This document shows positions 1 through 9,319 of a DNA stretch of 45,951 nt, in pieces. Within the stretch, counting starts at the first letter, position 1. Every line of letters begins with the position of its first letter. The position numbers and the translations under genes are program-made. Origin of the DNA: Paludibacteraceae bacterium (GTDB taxonomy: Bacteria; Bacteroidota; Bacteroidia; Bacteroidales; Paludibacteraceae); contig JAHDRA010000008.1 in NCBI GenBank assembly GCA_018433525.1, positions 1 through 45,951 on the forward strand, in the 5' to 3' direction. The notes beneath the pieces were generated by a model, which was not told the origin of the DNA, ran no database searches, and saw nothing but the letters and a program-made list of their open reading frames with translations.

Positions 1-101
1 TACTCTCGACATATCTCATTTTATTGATTTACAGCTATAAAGATACAAAAAACAAACATTCCTGCAAATATTTTCTTCCTATTTTTATCGCAATATCCAA
101 T

Positions 102-133
102 AAAAAAAGAGACTGTCTCTACTTTTGAGACAG
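102..133 (-). terminator. Rho-independent terminator of the frdB stub
   Basis: Inverted repeat CTGTCTC (113-119) and GAGACAG (127-133) with a 7-nt loop. Read on the minus strand, the hairpin is followed by a run of seven T (102-108 on the plus strand as A). It lies about 40 nt past the stop codon of the minus-strand stub at 171, so it is the natural end of that transcript. Confidence 0.75.
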
Positions 134-170
134 CCCCTTTTTGAAATCTATCGAGTAATAAATGAGAATG

Positions 171-410
171 TCAATCCTTGAATTTGGCTGAAAGAAATTG
201 CCGGTTAAGGCGGGCAATGTTGGAGATTGAAATATTTTTTGGGCATTCGGCCTCGCAAGCTCCGGTATTGGTGCAATTGCCGAAACCGAGTTCGTCCATT
301 TTTGCAACCATTGCTTTTACGCGTCTTGCAGCTTCGACTTTTCCCTGTGGCAACAAGGATAAAACAATTTCAGCCTTGATTTTTGATGTCAAATTTTTTC
401 TCTTTTCCAT
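171..410 (-). pseudogene. frdB: C-terminal fragment of fumarate reductase/succinate dehydrogenase iron-sulfur subunit
   Basis: The 79-codon reading frame has a typical SdhB/FrdB C-terminus from about residue 19 onward. It begins [10 protein letters not shown], then [20 protein letters not shown], which carries cysteines of the second Fe-S cluster region, and ends in the family's conserved [10 protein letters not shown] tail. The full protein is about 230-250 residues. Here the N-terminal ferredoxin domain is absent, and the first 18 or so residues do not resemble the family. An in-frame stop lies upstream at 438-440, and the divergent bglX gene begins at 798. The original terminator is preserved downstream. 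I infer a truncated remnant left by a rearrangement at about position 356. A small functional protein is unlikely, because half a ferredoxin subunit cannot assemble the complex. Family recognition is firm; the interpretation as a remnant is inference. Confidence 0.72.
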
Positions 411-797
411 CGCAGTTGTAAAAATAACTATTATTTTTTACTGCTCGGTTTTTTTTATAAGCTAATATCAGTTTAGAAATTGTCAAATTACACTCAACAG
501 ATATTGTTTCACTCATTTATTCTTCTCCCTTTCCATAATTTAACAAATTTTTAGGTTATAGTTTGCCTTAATTCAAGCAATTCTACAAAATATTTTTTAA
601 AATTAAAATAAAATATATTTATTTGTTTTTTAAAGGTTTAAATAATAATATTTTCTCATTATAGGGGAAAAATAGGGGTATAAATTAAAAATATTTTCAC
701 CAGTGGGGTTGTTATAGGGTATAAAAATTTGCAAACGCTTTTAATTATCTCCTTCTTTGCAACGTTATTTGAAATCGAAATTTTAAAACGTTGAACC
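411..797. other. AT-rich intergenic region upstream of the glycan locus
   Basis: No coding potential was seen here. The region separates the minus-strand frdB stub from the plus-strand bglX. The left part is where the missing frdB body would lie, but no homology is recognisable. The right end holds the probable bglX promoter and an operator-like sequence, listed separately. Confidence 0.6.
728..759 (+). promoter_or_regulatory. Probable bglX promoter with LacI-operator-like sequence
   Basis: TTTG at 728-731 (-33) is followed after 20 nt by CTTCTTTG at 752-759, a degenerate form of the -7 consensus TAnnTTTG. This would put transcription start near 766, about 32 nt before the ATG. Between the two elements is TGCAAACGCTTTTA (730-743), which resembles the CG-centred operators of LacI-family regulators. 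The promoter is moderately supported; the operator is only a resemblance. Confidence 0.4.
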
Positions 798-3026
798 ATG
801 AAAAACTACCTTTCATCATTGGTAATTATTTCTTTCCTGCTTATGGGTTGTACTACTGCAACTCAAACTTCCACAGCTGACAAAAAAATCGATGCCAAAG
901 TTGATTCTGTATTAAAATTGATGACTTTGGATGAGAAAATCGGACAAATGGTGCTTTATACCAGTGATTGGGATGTTACCGGTCCAACATTAAAAAGCGA
1001 TTACATAGACGATATACGCAGCGGCAAATGTGGCAACATCTTCAACGCACATACGGTTGAATATGTACGCAAACTTCAAAAAATTGCCGTAGAAGAATCA
1101 CGGTTAGGTATTCCGTTGTTGTTTGGTTACGATGTCATTCATGGGCACAAAACTATTTTTCCTATTTCTTTGGGTGAATCGGCTTCGTGGGATTTGCAAG
1201 CTATTGAAAAATCAGCACGTATTGCGGCCACCGAAGCTGGTGCATCCGGATTAAACTGGACTTTTGCGCCCATGGTTGACATTTCTGTAGAGCCGCGCTG
1301 GGGAAGGGTTTCTGAAGGGGCGGGCGAAGATCCTTTTCTGGGTTCTCAAATCGCTGCGGCCCGTGTCAGAGGTTTTCAGGGAAATGATTTAGCCGATACG
1401 ACAACAGTTTTAGCCTGTGTAAAACATTTTGCTGCTTATGGAGCACCGTTGGCAGGACGCGATTATAACACAGTGGACATGTCGCAACGCGTATTTCTTG
1501 ATGTTTATCTGCCTCCTTACAAAGCTGCCATTGATGCTGGTGCTCTGAGCGTTATGAGTTCTTTCAATGAATTTGACGGTGTTCCTGCTACGGGAAACAA
1601 ATATTTGCTAACCGACATATTGAGAAATCAGCTCGGATTCAAAGGCTTTGTAGTAAGTGATTATACTTCGGTAAACGAAATGGTTCATCACGGGATTGTT
1701 GCCAATGAGGAAGAAGCTGCGTTGCTGGCCATCAAGGCTGGTCTCGATATGGATATGCAGGGAGAAGTGTATGCCAAATATTTAAAAGGACTGCTCGAAA
1801 AAGGCTTGGTAGATGAAAAAACAATTGATCAGTCAGTACGTCGAATTTTAAAGGTGAAATTCAAATTGGGTCTTTTTGATGACCCTTATCGTTATTGCAA
1901 CGAAGCGCGCGAAAAACGAACGATTTATGCCCCCGAACATCTGGAAGCTGCTTTTGACGTTGCTAAACGTTCAATGGTTTTACTGAAAAATGACAACAAC
2001 GTTCTTCCTCTTAAAAAAGGAGAAAAAATTGCAGTAATCGGCGAATTGGCGGCTTCAAAACGCGATTTGCTTGGTTCGTGGAAAGCTGCCGGAGATTGGA
2101 ATTTCATGAAATCTGTTCTGGATGAATTGAAAGAATACAATGGAGAAAAAAATGTACTCTACGCAGAAGGCTGCAAAAAAATGGGGGACGACCGTACCGG
2201 ATTTGCTCAAGCAATAGCTACAGCCCGCAGAGCCGATAAAATTGTGATGGTGATTGGCGAAGATGCCGAATGGACCGGAGAAGCTGCCAGCCGATCGAAT
2301 ATCAATGTGCCGGGTGTGCAAACAGAATTACTCGAGCAACTGAAATTGTTAAATAAACCTCTCGTTGTAGTATTGATGAACGGTCGTCCTCTTGTTCTCA
2401 CAAAAGAAAACAAATTGGCAGATGCTATTCTGGAAGCTTGGTTTCCCGGAACGATGGGTGGAAAAGCCATAACTTATGTTCTTTACGGAGAATATAATCC
2501 TTCCGGCAAACTGACCATGACCTTTCCACAAAATTTAGGTCAAGTTCCCATATTTTATTACGAAAAAAATACCGGACGTCCCATATATTTGAGTAACGAT
2601 AAATACAAATCAAAATATCTCGATTGCCCTAATGATCCACTGTTTCCTTTTGGTTTCGGATTGAGCTATACCACTTTTGAATATTCAGACATTACTTTGT
2701 CAACCAAAGAATTGCAACAAAACGGAAGTATCAAGGCAACTGTTACCGTAACCAATACCGGCAAAACAGACGGCGAAGAAGTAGTGCAATGCTATATTCG
2801 CGATATGGTGGGTAGTGTAACTCGCCCAGTAAAAGAGTTGAAAGGTTTTGAGAAAATTTTTCTGAAAGCCGGCGAAAGTAAAGAGGTTTCTTTTACCATT
2901 ACGCCCGATTTGCTGGCTTTTCACAGACTGGATATGACTTACGGAACCGAACCAGGAGATTTTAAACTGTTTATTGGTGGAAATTCGAGAGACGTAAAAG
3001 AAACTTCATTCAAACTAATTGATTAG
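798..3026 (+). CDS. bglX: Glycoside hydrolase family 3 beta-glucosidase, lipoprotein
   Basis: 742-residue GH3 enzyme that removes glucose from the non-reducing end of beta-glucooligosaccharides, probably anchored to a membrane facing the periplasm. A lipoprotein signal ends at LLMGC (Cys18). The N-terminal TIM-barrel domain spans about 30-370 and carries the nucleophile in GFVVSDY (Asp288). The alpha/beta sandwich follows at about 390-620, and a fibronectin III-like domain closes the protein at about 650-735. This is the usual complete three-domain layout. The next gene starts 13 nt after the stop, so the two are co-transcribed. Next to two GH144-like enzymes, the natural substrate is probably sophorose or longer beta-1,2-glucooligosaccharides; GH3 enzymes with that activity are known in Bacteroides. 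Linkage specificity cannot be read from the sequence, and beta-1,3 or beta-1,4 activity remains possible. Confidence 0.93.
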   Translation: MKNYLSSLVIISFLLMGCTTATQTSTADKKIDAKVDSVLKLMTLDEKIGQMVLYTSDWDVTGPTLKSDYIDDIRSGKCGNIFNAHTVEYVRKLQKIAVEESRLGIPLLFGYDVIHGHKTIFPISLGESASWDLQAIEKSARIAATEAGASGLNWTFAPMVDISVEPRWGRVSEGAGEDPFLGSQIAAARVRGFQGNDLADTTTVLACVKHFAAYGAPLAGRDYNTVDMSQRVFLDVYLPPYKAAIDAGALSVMSSFNEFDGVPATGNKYLLTDILRNQLGFKGFVVSDYTSVNEMVHHGIVANEEEAALLAIKAGLDMDMQGEVYAKYLKGLLEKGLVDEKTIDQSVRRILKVKFKLGLFDDPYRYCNEAREKRTIYAPEHLEAAFDVAKRSMVLLKNDNNVLPLKKGEKIAVIGELAASKRDLLGSWKAAGDWNFMKSVLDELKEYNGEKNVLYAEGCKKMGDDRTGFAQAIATARRADKIVMVIGEDAEWTGEAASRSNINVPGVQTELLEQLKLLNKPLVVVLMNGRPLVLTKENKLADAILEAWFPGTMGGKAITYVLYGEYNPSGKLTMTFPQNLGQVPIFYYEKNTGRPIYLSNDKYKSKYLDCPNDPLFPFGFGLSYTTFEYSDITLSTKELQQNGSIKATVTVTNTGKTDGEEVVQCYIRDMVGSVTRPVKELKGFEKIFLKAGESKEVSFTITPDLLAFHRLDMTYGTEPGDFKLFIGGNSRDVKETSFKLID

Positions 3027-3039
3027 AAAATCTTTTTTC

Positions 3040-4683
3040 ATGATAGAAAAGCAGAAATATTGCACGTTGAAAAGGAAAAGTAGAAAAGCGCTACTTTCAT
3101 TATTGTTATTATTTATCGTTGAAATAACAGTGTGGGGTGGCACTCAACAAAATTTTACAGTACCTTCTACAATGAAAGCAGAAGCGTGGCCCGCACACGT
3201 TGAATTAACCTTTGAGAATTATCAGTGTTTCGATTACGAAATTTTCAGGTCGAAAGATGGAGGAAAAAATTTTATCAAATGTGGAGTAACTTCTGCAGGT
3301 CAGTATCTAGATTTTTTGGGCAAACCAGTTTCAAAGGAAGAAACTTTTATTTACAGAATTTTGCCAAAAGGAATGGATGTAAAAAATAAAAACGCATACA
3401 AATTTGAGCAGAAAGTAACCGTAAAGCATAGTGATGACGAACAATTACTGAACATGGTACAACACTACACAACAAGATATTTTTATGAATTTGCCGAACC
3501 TGTTACCGGCATGGCGCGCGAAAGAAGCAATGACCGAAATGGAGAAATTGTAACTACCGGCGGAACTGGTTTTGGTATTATGGCATTGATTGCCGGTGCA
3601 GAACGAAATTATTTCAGTCGGCAGGATGCCTGTCGTTCCATCACAAAAATTGTTTCCTTTTTGGAAAAAGCTGAGAGATTTCACGGAGCATGGGCGCATT
3701 GGTATGACGCACGAACGGGAAAACCCTTCAGCTTTTCAAAATATGATGATGGGGGCGATTTGGTAGAAACCGCATTTCTGGTACAAGGTCTGCTGGCTGC
3801 ACGGGAATATTTCAACACCGAAAATGTTGAAGAACACTTGTTGTCGAATCGCATCTCACAACTTTGGGAAACAGTAGAATGGAATTGGTATACACAAGGT
3901 ACCGATTCGCTTTACTGGCACTGGTCGAAAAACTACGGTTGGAAAATGAATCATCGCATCAAAGGCTTTGACGAAACGCTGATAACTTATGTACTGGCAG
4001 CTTCCTCACCCACTTATCCAATCGAAAAAAAAGTGTATGATGCCTGTTTTAAAAACTCTCCTTACTATTTCAACGGAAAAAGTTATTACGGAATAAAGTT
4101 AGATTTGGGAATGGAATATGGAGGCCCATTGTTTTTTACCCATTACAGCTTTTTGGGACTGAATCCCAATGGTTTAAGCGATGACCATACCGATTATTTT
4201 GAACGAAACAAAGCTCATACCCTGATTCACAGAGCTTATGCCATTGATAATCCAAAAAAACATACCGATTATGGGGCAAAGCTATGGGGTTTTACATCTT
4301 CTGATGATCCAATGGCAGGCTATTCTTCCCATCATCCCGGTACTGATGCCGACAACGGAACGGTTTCTCCTACGGCTGCCTTGTCTTCAATAGTTTATAC
4401 TCCCGAAGAGTCGTTGGAAGTATTGAGATATTTATATTTCGAGAAAGGAAAAATGCTGTTTGGAAAATATGGATTTTATGACGCCTACAATCCTGGAATG
4501 GTTGAAGGACAGCAAACCGTCAAAAGTTATCTGGCTATCGATCAGGGACCAATTGCCGTAATGATTGAAAATTACAGAAGTGGTCTTTTGTGGAAACTTT
4601 TTATGAACAATGCCGAAATTCGGCAGGGATTACAAAAACTTGGATTTACTATCAAAACAAATCAATCAAATAAACTTAACTAA
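3040..4683 (+). CDS. Glycoamylase-family protein, probable GH144 endo-beta-1,2-glucanase (first copy)
   Basis: Exported enzyme of the glycoamylase family (Pfam PF10091), which includes the GH144 endo-beta-1,2-glucanases. Numbered from ATG 3040, the signal segment is LLSLLLLFIV at about 22-31, with no lipobox. A fibronectin/Ig-like domain follows at about 40-125 and an (alpha/alpha)6-barrel catalytic domain at about 135-540. Family hallmarks visible are TTGGTGFGIMAL, DLVETAFLVQGLL, YWHWSKNYGWKMN, GFDETLITYVLAASSPT and AIDQGPIAVMIENYRSGLLW. An upstream TTG at 3019 would extend the frame by 7 codons but overlaps the bglX stop; ATG 3040, 13 nt after that stop, is the better start. The second enzyme at 10247 shares the same motifs. 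Its lack of a lipid anchor suggests it is periplasmic, acting on imported oligosaccharides, whereas the second copy is a lipoprotein. That division of labour is inference. Confidence 0.85.
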   Translation: MIEKQKYCTLKRKSRKALLSLLLLFIVEITVWGGTQQNFTVPSTMKAEAWPAHVELTFENYQCFDYEIFRSKDGGKNFIKCGVTSAGQYLDFLGKPVSKEETFIYRILPKGMDVKNKNAYKFEQKVTVKHSDDEQLLNMVQHYTTRYFYEFAEPVTGMARERSNDRNGEIVTTGGTGFGIMALIAGAERNYFSRQDACRSITKIVSFLEKAERFHGAWAHWYDARTGKPFSFSKYDDGGDLVETAFLVQGLLAAREYFNTENVEEHLLSNRISQLWETVEWNWYTQGTDSLYWHWSKNYGWKMNHRIKGFDETLITYVLAASSPTYPIEKKVYDACFKNSPYYFNGKSYYGIKLDLGMEYGGPLFFTHYSFLGLNPNGLSDDHTDYFERNKAHTLIHRAYAIDNPKKHTDYGAKLWGFTSSDDPMAGYSSHHPGTDADNGTVSPTAALSSIVYTPEESLEVLRYLYFEKGKMLFGKYGFYDAYNPGMVEGQQTVKSYLAIDQGPIAVMIENYRSGLLWKLFMNNAEIRQGLQKLGFTIKTNQSNKLN

Positions 4684-4708
4684 AGAACAGCACTAAAACT
4701 ATCAATCC

Positions 4709-7700
4709 ATGAGAAAAAAGAACATTTTATTATTGATGTTTTGCCTAATCGGTATGAACATCATACATGCCCAGCAATTGAGCATACAAGGGGTAATTAT
4801 AGACAAGAAAACGGGAGAGCCTTTAATTGGAGCTTCTGTCCTTGAAAAAGGAACAACAAACGGCACCATCACCAATTATGACGGAAATTTTTCTATAACA
4901 GTTTCAAAAGGAGCAACTCTTGTGTTTTCATACATCGGTTATAATGAGAAAGAAATCACTGTTCAAAATCAGAATTTCCTTCGTATAGAATTGGAAGAAA
5001 GTACTAAACTGTTGGATGAAATAGTCGTTGTTGGATATGGAACTCAAAAAGCAAAAGATTTGACTGCACCTATTTCAACCGTTAAAGGAACAGATTTGAG
5101 CAAGCAAATTACTTCCAATCCAATGTCGGCACTACAAGGGAAAATGACTGGTGTACAGATTATTAATAGCGGATCACCAGGTTCTGGGCCATCAGTTAAA
5201 ATACGCGGAGTCGGTTCAATTGGTGACTATGCAAACCCTCTCTACATTGTAGATGGAGTTTTTGTAGACAATGTCGACTTTTTGAGCAGCAGCGACATTG
5301 AAGATTTAACTGTTCTGAAAGATGCTTCTGCAGCAGCAATTTATGGTGTTCGAGCTGCAAATGGTGTTGTTCTTGTAACCACCAAAAAAGGGAAAATTGA
5401 TCAAACCAACATCAGTTACGATGGTTATGTAGGTCTACAAATTCCTACCAATGTTTTGAAATTAGCGAATACGGAACAATATGTAGAGTTGATGAATGAA
5501 GCCAATTTCAATACTCCAGGGTATACACCCAAAGTTGCTTCTTCTTATCCTGCAAGCACTGATTGGTACAACGAATTACTCAGAAATGCAATTACTCACA
5601 ATCACTCGCTGGACATTTCTGGCGCAACGGAAAAAACTAGTTATTCTCTTGGGGTAAATTATTTCTATCAACAAGGAATTATGGATGCCAAAAATGATTA
5701 TGAGCGTTACAACATCAGAGCACGAGTTGATCAAAAAGTCAACAACTGGTTGAATTTTGGTATCAACACGGTTTTTTCAAATTATTCAACTTTCCTTTCA
5801 GACAATGAAGCATTTTTCAAAGCCTATGTAAGCCCACCGGTTTATCCGGTTTATGATGACACCAACATCGATGCCTATCCGGTAAAATTTGGTTCCCCGC
5901 AGGATTATGGATTTGGAGCAGTTTATGCTAATCCGGTTGCTATTGCATACTATAATAACAACAAAGAAAACGGATTGAAATCAATCTTGTCAACTTATGC
6001 AGAAGTAAGTTTAATAAAAAACAAATTGACTTTCCGCACTTCTTACAATTTAGATTATAATTCTTGGAGGTCACGTGATTATACCCCTGAACACTATGTT
6101 GGAGGTTCACAAGGACTCAATCAGTCGTCATTAAGCAAAACTTTCAGCATAAGTTATCGACATATTTTAGACAACTTATTGACTTATAATGATAAAGTTG
6201 GAAATCATTCGTTTAGTGTTTTGCTCGGAGAATCGACCAGAAATGAAAGAAAATACTCAATGATTGGAACAGCTTTAAATGTTCCATATGTCGATGAGCA
6301 ATCGCTTTATTTGTCAAGAGGTTCAGCTTCGAGTTTGTTTGTTCGAGATTATATTGGCGACACCAACCCCTATGCTTATAATGGAATTTCTTTCTTTACG
6401 AGAGCAAGTTACAATTATGCTGACAAGTATTTGGCCACCTTGACTTTCCGAGCTGATGGAAGTTCAAAATACCAACAAAAATGGGGATATTTTCCCTCTA
6501 TAGGAGTTGGTTGGATATTGACCAGTGAAAATTTTATGCAGAATCAGCATTTGTTTAATTTCTTAAAATTTCGTGCCAGTTGGGGAAGATTGGGAAATGA
6601 CAATGTACCGGCAAATTCTGCAGTAATTTTAGGACAAACGGGAATGGCTAGTTCAGCAGTTTTCGGCAACGACATTCTTTACGAGGGTGTTGGCTCTCAA
6701 ACCGTTCTTCAAAACACCTTGAAATGGGAAATTGTCGATGAATTAAATGTAGGATTTGATTTCAGCATGGTGCATCAAAATTTAAGAGGAGAAATTGATT
6801 ATTACAATCGTACCACAAATAATGCCGTATTTTACGCTCCGATAGCTTCCGGTGGTGGCGTTGCCACTTTATTGGGGAATTGGGGAACTATCAGGAATCA
6901 AGGAATAGAGTTGAATTTGAATTGGAATGAAAAAGTTTCAAAAGATTTTTCCTATAACGTCGGTTTTAATATCACAACCATTGACAATAAGGTAGTCAGC
7001 TTAAATGGTAAACGCGATTTTATTCCGGATGGACTTATCAGAGGAAATTATACCACCCGCACTGCCGTTGGTCATCCCATTGGAGCCTTTTACGGATACG
7101 AAATAGATGGCGTGTTTGCCAGCGAAGGTGATGCGCTTCGCGACCCTGTAAGTCAGGATATAAAACAGGCCGGATATTTCAAATATAAAGATCAAAATGG
7201 AGATAAAGTTATTGATGAAAAGGATAAAGTTTATCTCGGCAGTGCCATACCATTATTCACCTCAGGCTTGGATTTAGGAATGAATTATAAAAAATTTGAT
7301 GTCTCTGTAACTTTACAGGGTCAGTATGGAAATAAAATTCTGAATGCTAAAAGGATGAATCGAGACATTTTCACTGATGGGAACTATGATCTCGACTTTT
7401 ACGAAAACCATTGGTCTGAAAACAACAAATCCAACACTTATCCATCTGCAGAGGCTTATAATAAGGCATTCATACAACAGGCCAATGATTTCTTTGTGGA
7501 AGATGGCTCCTATTTTCGCGTTCAAAATGTACAGATAGGTTATAATTTCGATACCATAAGAGGTCTAAAGAACCTTCGCCTTTATCTATCTGCACAGCGT
7601 CCTTTTACTTATTTTACTTATAAGGGTTTTACGCCTGAAGTTAGCGGTGGTCCCACCACCAGCGGTATCGACACTCAGACTTATCCCATGCAGGCTATTT

Positions 7701-7729
7701 ATACATTTGGTTTAAAATTAAACTTATAA
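4709..7729 (+). CDS. susC: SusC/RagA-type TonB-dependent glycan transporter
   Basis: 1006-residue outer-membrane transporter that imports oligosaccharides using TonB energy. The signal peptide ends in IIHAQ (about residue 22). It is followed by a carboxypeptidase-regulatory-like domain (about 24-105, with GVIIDKKTGEPLIGASV and GTTNGTITNYDGNF). The TonB-box/plug region starts with DEIVVVGYGTQK at about 103. The plug contains NPMSALQGKMTGVQI and the conserved DASAAAIYGVRAANGVVLVTTKKG, and the 22-strand barrel fills the rest, ending on YTFGLKLNL. Full length and intact. It sits 25 nt after the first glucanase-like gene and directly abuts susD, as is standard. Substrate specificity is inferred from neighbouring enzymes only. 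No anti-sigma-binding N-terminal STN domain is present, so control through a sigma/anti-sigma pair is not suggested. Confidence 0.95.
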   Translation: MRKKNILLLMFCLIGMNIIHAQQLSIQGVIIDKKTGEPLIGASVLEKGTTNGTITNYDGNFSITVSKGATLVFSYIGYNEKEITVQNQNFLRIELEESTKLLDEIVVVGYGTQKAKDLTAPISTVKGTDLSKQITSNPMSALQGKMTGVQIINSGSPGSGPSVKIRGVGSIGDYANPLYIVDGVFVDNVDFLSSSDIEDLTVLKDASAAAIYGVRAANGVVLVTTKKGKIDQTNISYDGYVGLQIPTNVLKLANTEQYVELMNEANFNTPGYTPKVASSYPASTDWYNELLRNAITHNHSLDISGATEKTSYSLGVNYFYQQGIMDAKNDYERYNIRARVDQKVNNWLNFGINTVFSNYSTFLSDNEAFFKAYVSPPVYPVYDDTNIDAYPVKFGSPQDYGFGAVYANPVAIAYYNNNKENGLKSILSTYAEVSLIKNKLTFRTSYNLDYNSWRSRDYTPEHYVGGSQGLNQSSLSKTFSISYRHILDNLLTYNDKVGNHSFSVLLGESTRNERKYSMIGTALNVPYVDEQSLYLSRGSASSLFVRDYIGDTNPYAYNGISFFTRASYNYADKYLATLTFRADGSSKYQQKWGYFPSIGVGWILTSENFMQNQHLFNFLKFRASWGRLGNDNVPANSAVILGQTGMASSAVFGNDILYEGVGSQTVLQNTLKWEIVDELNVGFDFSMVHQNLRGEIDYYNRTTNNAVFYAPIASGGGVATLLGNWGTIRNQGIELNLNWNEKVSKDFSYNVGFNITTIDNKVVSLNGKRDFIPDGLIRGNYTTRTAVGHPIGAFYGYEIDGVFASEGDALRDPVSQDIKQAGYFKYKDQNGDKVIDEKDKVYLGSAIPLFTSGLDLGMNYKKFDVSVTLQGQYGNKILNAKRMNRDIFTDGNYDLDFYENHWSENNKSNTYPSAEAYNKAFIQQANDFFVEDGSYFRVQNVQIGYNFDTIRGLKNLRLYLSAQRPFTYFTYKGFTPEVSGGPTTSGIDTQTYPMQAIYTFGLKLNL

Positions 7730-7741
7730 TTGAAAAAGAAT

Positions 7742-9247
7742 ATGAAAAACAAAATATTAGTTTTATGCTTCAGCGTCTTAACGCTGGCAGGATGTTCGGA
7801 TTATCTCGATATACGTCCTGAAGGAACGGTTCCATCTTTAGGAATGGATTATACAAAATTGGAAAATATATTTAAACCTGTAAGTGCAGCTTATGCTTCT
7901 TTGCGTCCTTCAGAAGTACATGCTTTCAATTACATCTGCATGTTTGAAATTCCATCTGATGATGCCGATAAAGGAAGCACACCTGATGATAATCCCGAGG
8001 CAAGGGATTTGGATTCTTTCACATTTGGTCCCTCAAACGGATTGATTGCAGGGCTTTGGAATGGATATTATAATGTGGTAAGTGCGGCCAATAATGCGAT
8101 TGGTCAAATGCCATTGTTCGAAGCCAATATGATGACGGAAGCCAATAAACTTTATACCCGTCAATGTCAGGCTGAAGCTAAGGTAATTCGTGCTTATGCT
8201 TATTTTAATCTGGTACGAGCTTTTGGCTACGTTCCCATAGTGGATACTGTGATGACTTCTGAGCAGTTGGCTTCGATACATCAGTCAACTCCTGCTCAGG
8301 TTTATCAATTTATAGAAAATGATTTGCAAGAAGCCATTCCGGTATTACCGGCTTCCTATACCAAAGCCTACGCCGGACGCATTACTACTTATATGGCAAT
8401 GTCATTAAAGGCAAAGGCTCACATGTACCATGCTTCAATTGAAAATGCACAGGCAAATTGGGATTCAGTGGCCTCATTAACCGATCGTATCATGGCTTCC
8501 GGCCGCTATGCTTTACTCGACGATTTTAGAAGTGTTTTTTCTGTAGATCAGGAAAACAGCAAAGAGTCGCTCTTTGAAATTCAAAGTTCAACTTTGGGAG
8601 CTTCATCCGGTGAAAATTATCCTTATGTGATTTACGCATACGTACAAGGACCACGAAACAATGAACCGAGTAACATGCAAGGTTGGGGATTTAAAACGCC
8701 AAGCACAGCATTGATTAAATTTTTTACTGATCGCGGCGAAACGGTTAGAGCTGCTACTACTTTTCTCTATCGTGGAACAAAAACTCCGGAAGGAGACAGT
8801 ATCAAAACAAAATGTCCGAATCCTGTTTACAATGGAAAAGTCTATACGCCATCTTCATACAATAAATGGAATTACAATGGCTATGGATTCGACCATAATG
8901 TACGTATTCTACGTTATTCCGAAGTTTTGTTAATGTTTGCAGAAGCCAAGCTGAATGGAGCAACCACCGGAAACACCAGTGGACAAACAGCTTTGAGTGC
9001 CATAAATGAAGTTCGTAGAAGAGTTAAACTAACCGAATTAAATTCTGTAACCTTGCAGGATGTATATGATGAACGCAGGGCTGAATTGGCTCTGGAAGAA
9101 AACAGATACTTTGATTTGATAAGGACAGGAAGAGCACAAAGCATTCTCGGAAGTAAAGGATTCGTTGCACCAAAGCATAATCTATTCCCCATTCCTAATG
9201 CTCAAATGCAACTTAATTCAAATTTAATACAAAACACAGGATATTAA
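7742..9247 (+). CDS. susD: SusD/RagB-family surface glycan-binding lipoprotein
   Basis: About 501 residues from ATG 7742. The lipobox LTLAGC places the lipidated cysteine at residue 18, followed by SDYLDIRPEG, the typical SusD start. The N-terminal SusD-like region (about 20-210) has the TPR-forming RAYAYFNLVRAFGYVPIV. The C-terminal RagB/SusD domain ends with RRAELALEENRYFDLIRTG and FPIPNAQMQLN, which are strong family signatures. SusD forms the lid of the SusC barrel and captures glycan at the cell surface. A TTG directly after the SusC stop (7730) could start the frame four codons earlier, but ATG 7742 gives a normal lipoprotein signal. Intact and full length. Confidence 0.94.
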   Translation: MKNKILVLCFSVLTLAGCSDYLDIRPEGTVPSLGMDYTKLENIFKPVSAAYASLRPSEVHAFNYICMFEIPSDDADKGSTPDDNPEARDLDSFTFGPSNGLIAGLWNGYYNVVSAANNAIGQMPLFEANMMTEANKLYTRQCQAEAKVIRAYAYFNLVRAFGYVPIVDTVMTSEQLASIHQSTPAQVYQFIENDLQEAIPVLPASYTKAYAGRITTYMAMSLKAKAHMYHASIENAQANWDSVASLTDRIMASGRYALLDDFRSVFSVDQENSKESLFEIQSSTLGASSGENYPYVIYAYVQGPRNNEPSNMQGWGFKTPSTALIKFFTDRGETVRAATTFLYRGTKTPEGDSIKTKCPNPVYNGKVYTPSSYNKWNYNGYGFDHNVRILRYSEVLLMFAEAKLNGATTGNTSGQTALSAINEVRRRVKLTELNSVTLQDVYDERRAELALEENRYFDLIRTGRAQSILGSKGFVAPKHNLFPIPNAQMQLNSNLIQNTGY

Positions 9248-9319
9248 CTATCAAAATAAACCATCATCAATTTTAATCACTCAATTAATTATGTTTAACT
9301 ATTTAAAAACAAATGCCTT

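Noticed and set aside
3019..3039. TTG start for the first GH144-like enzyme
   Set aside because: It overlaps the bglX stop codon; ATG 3040 gives a normal intergenic gap and signal peptide.
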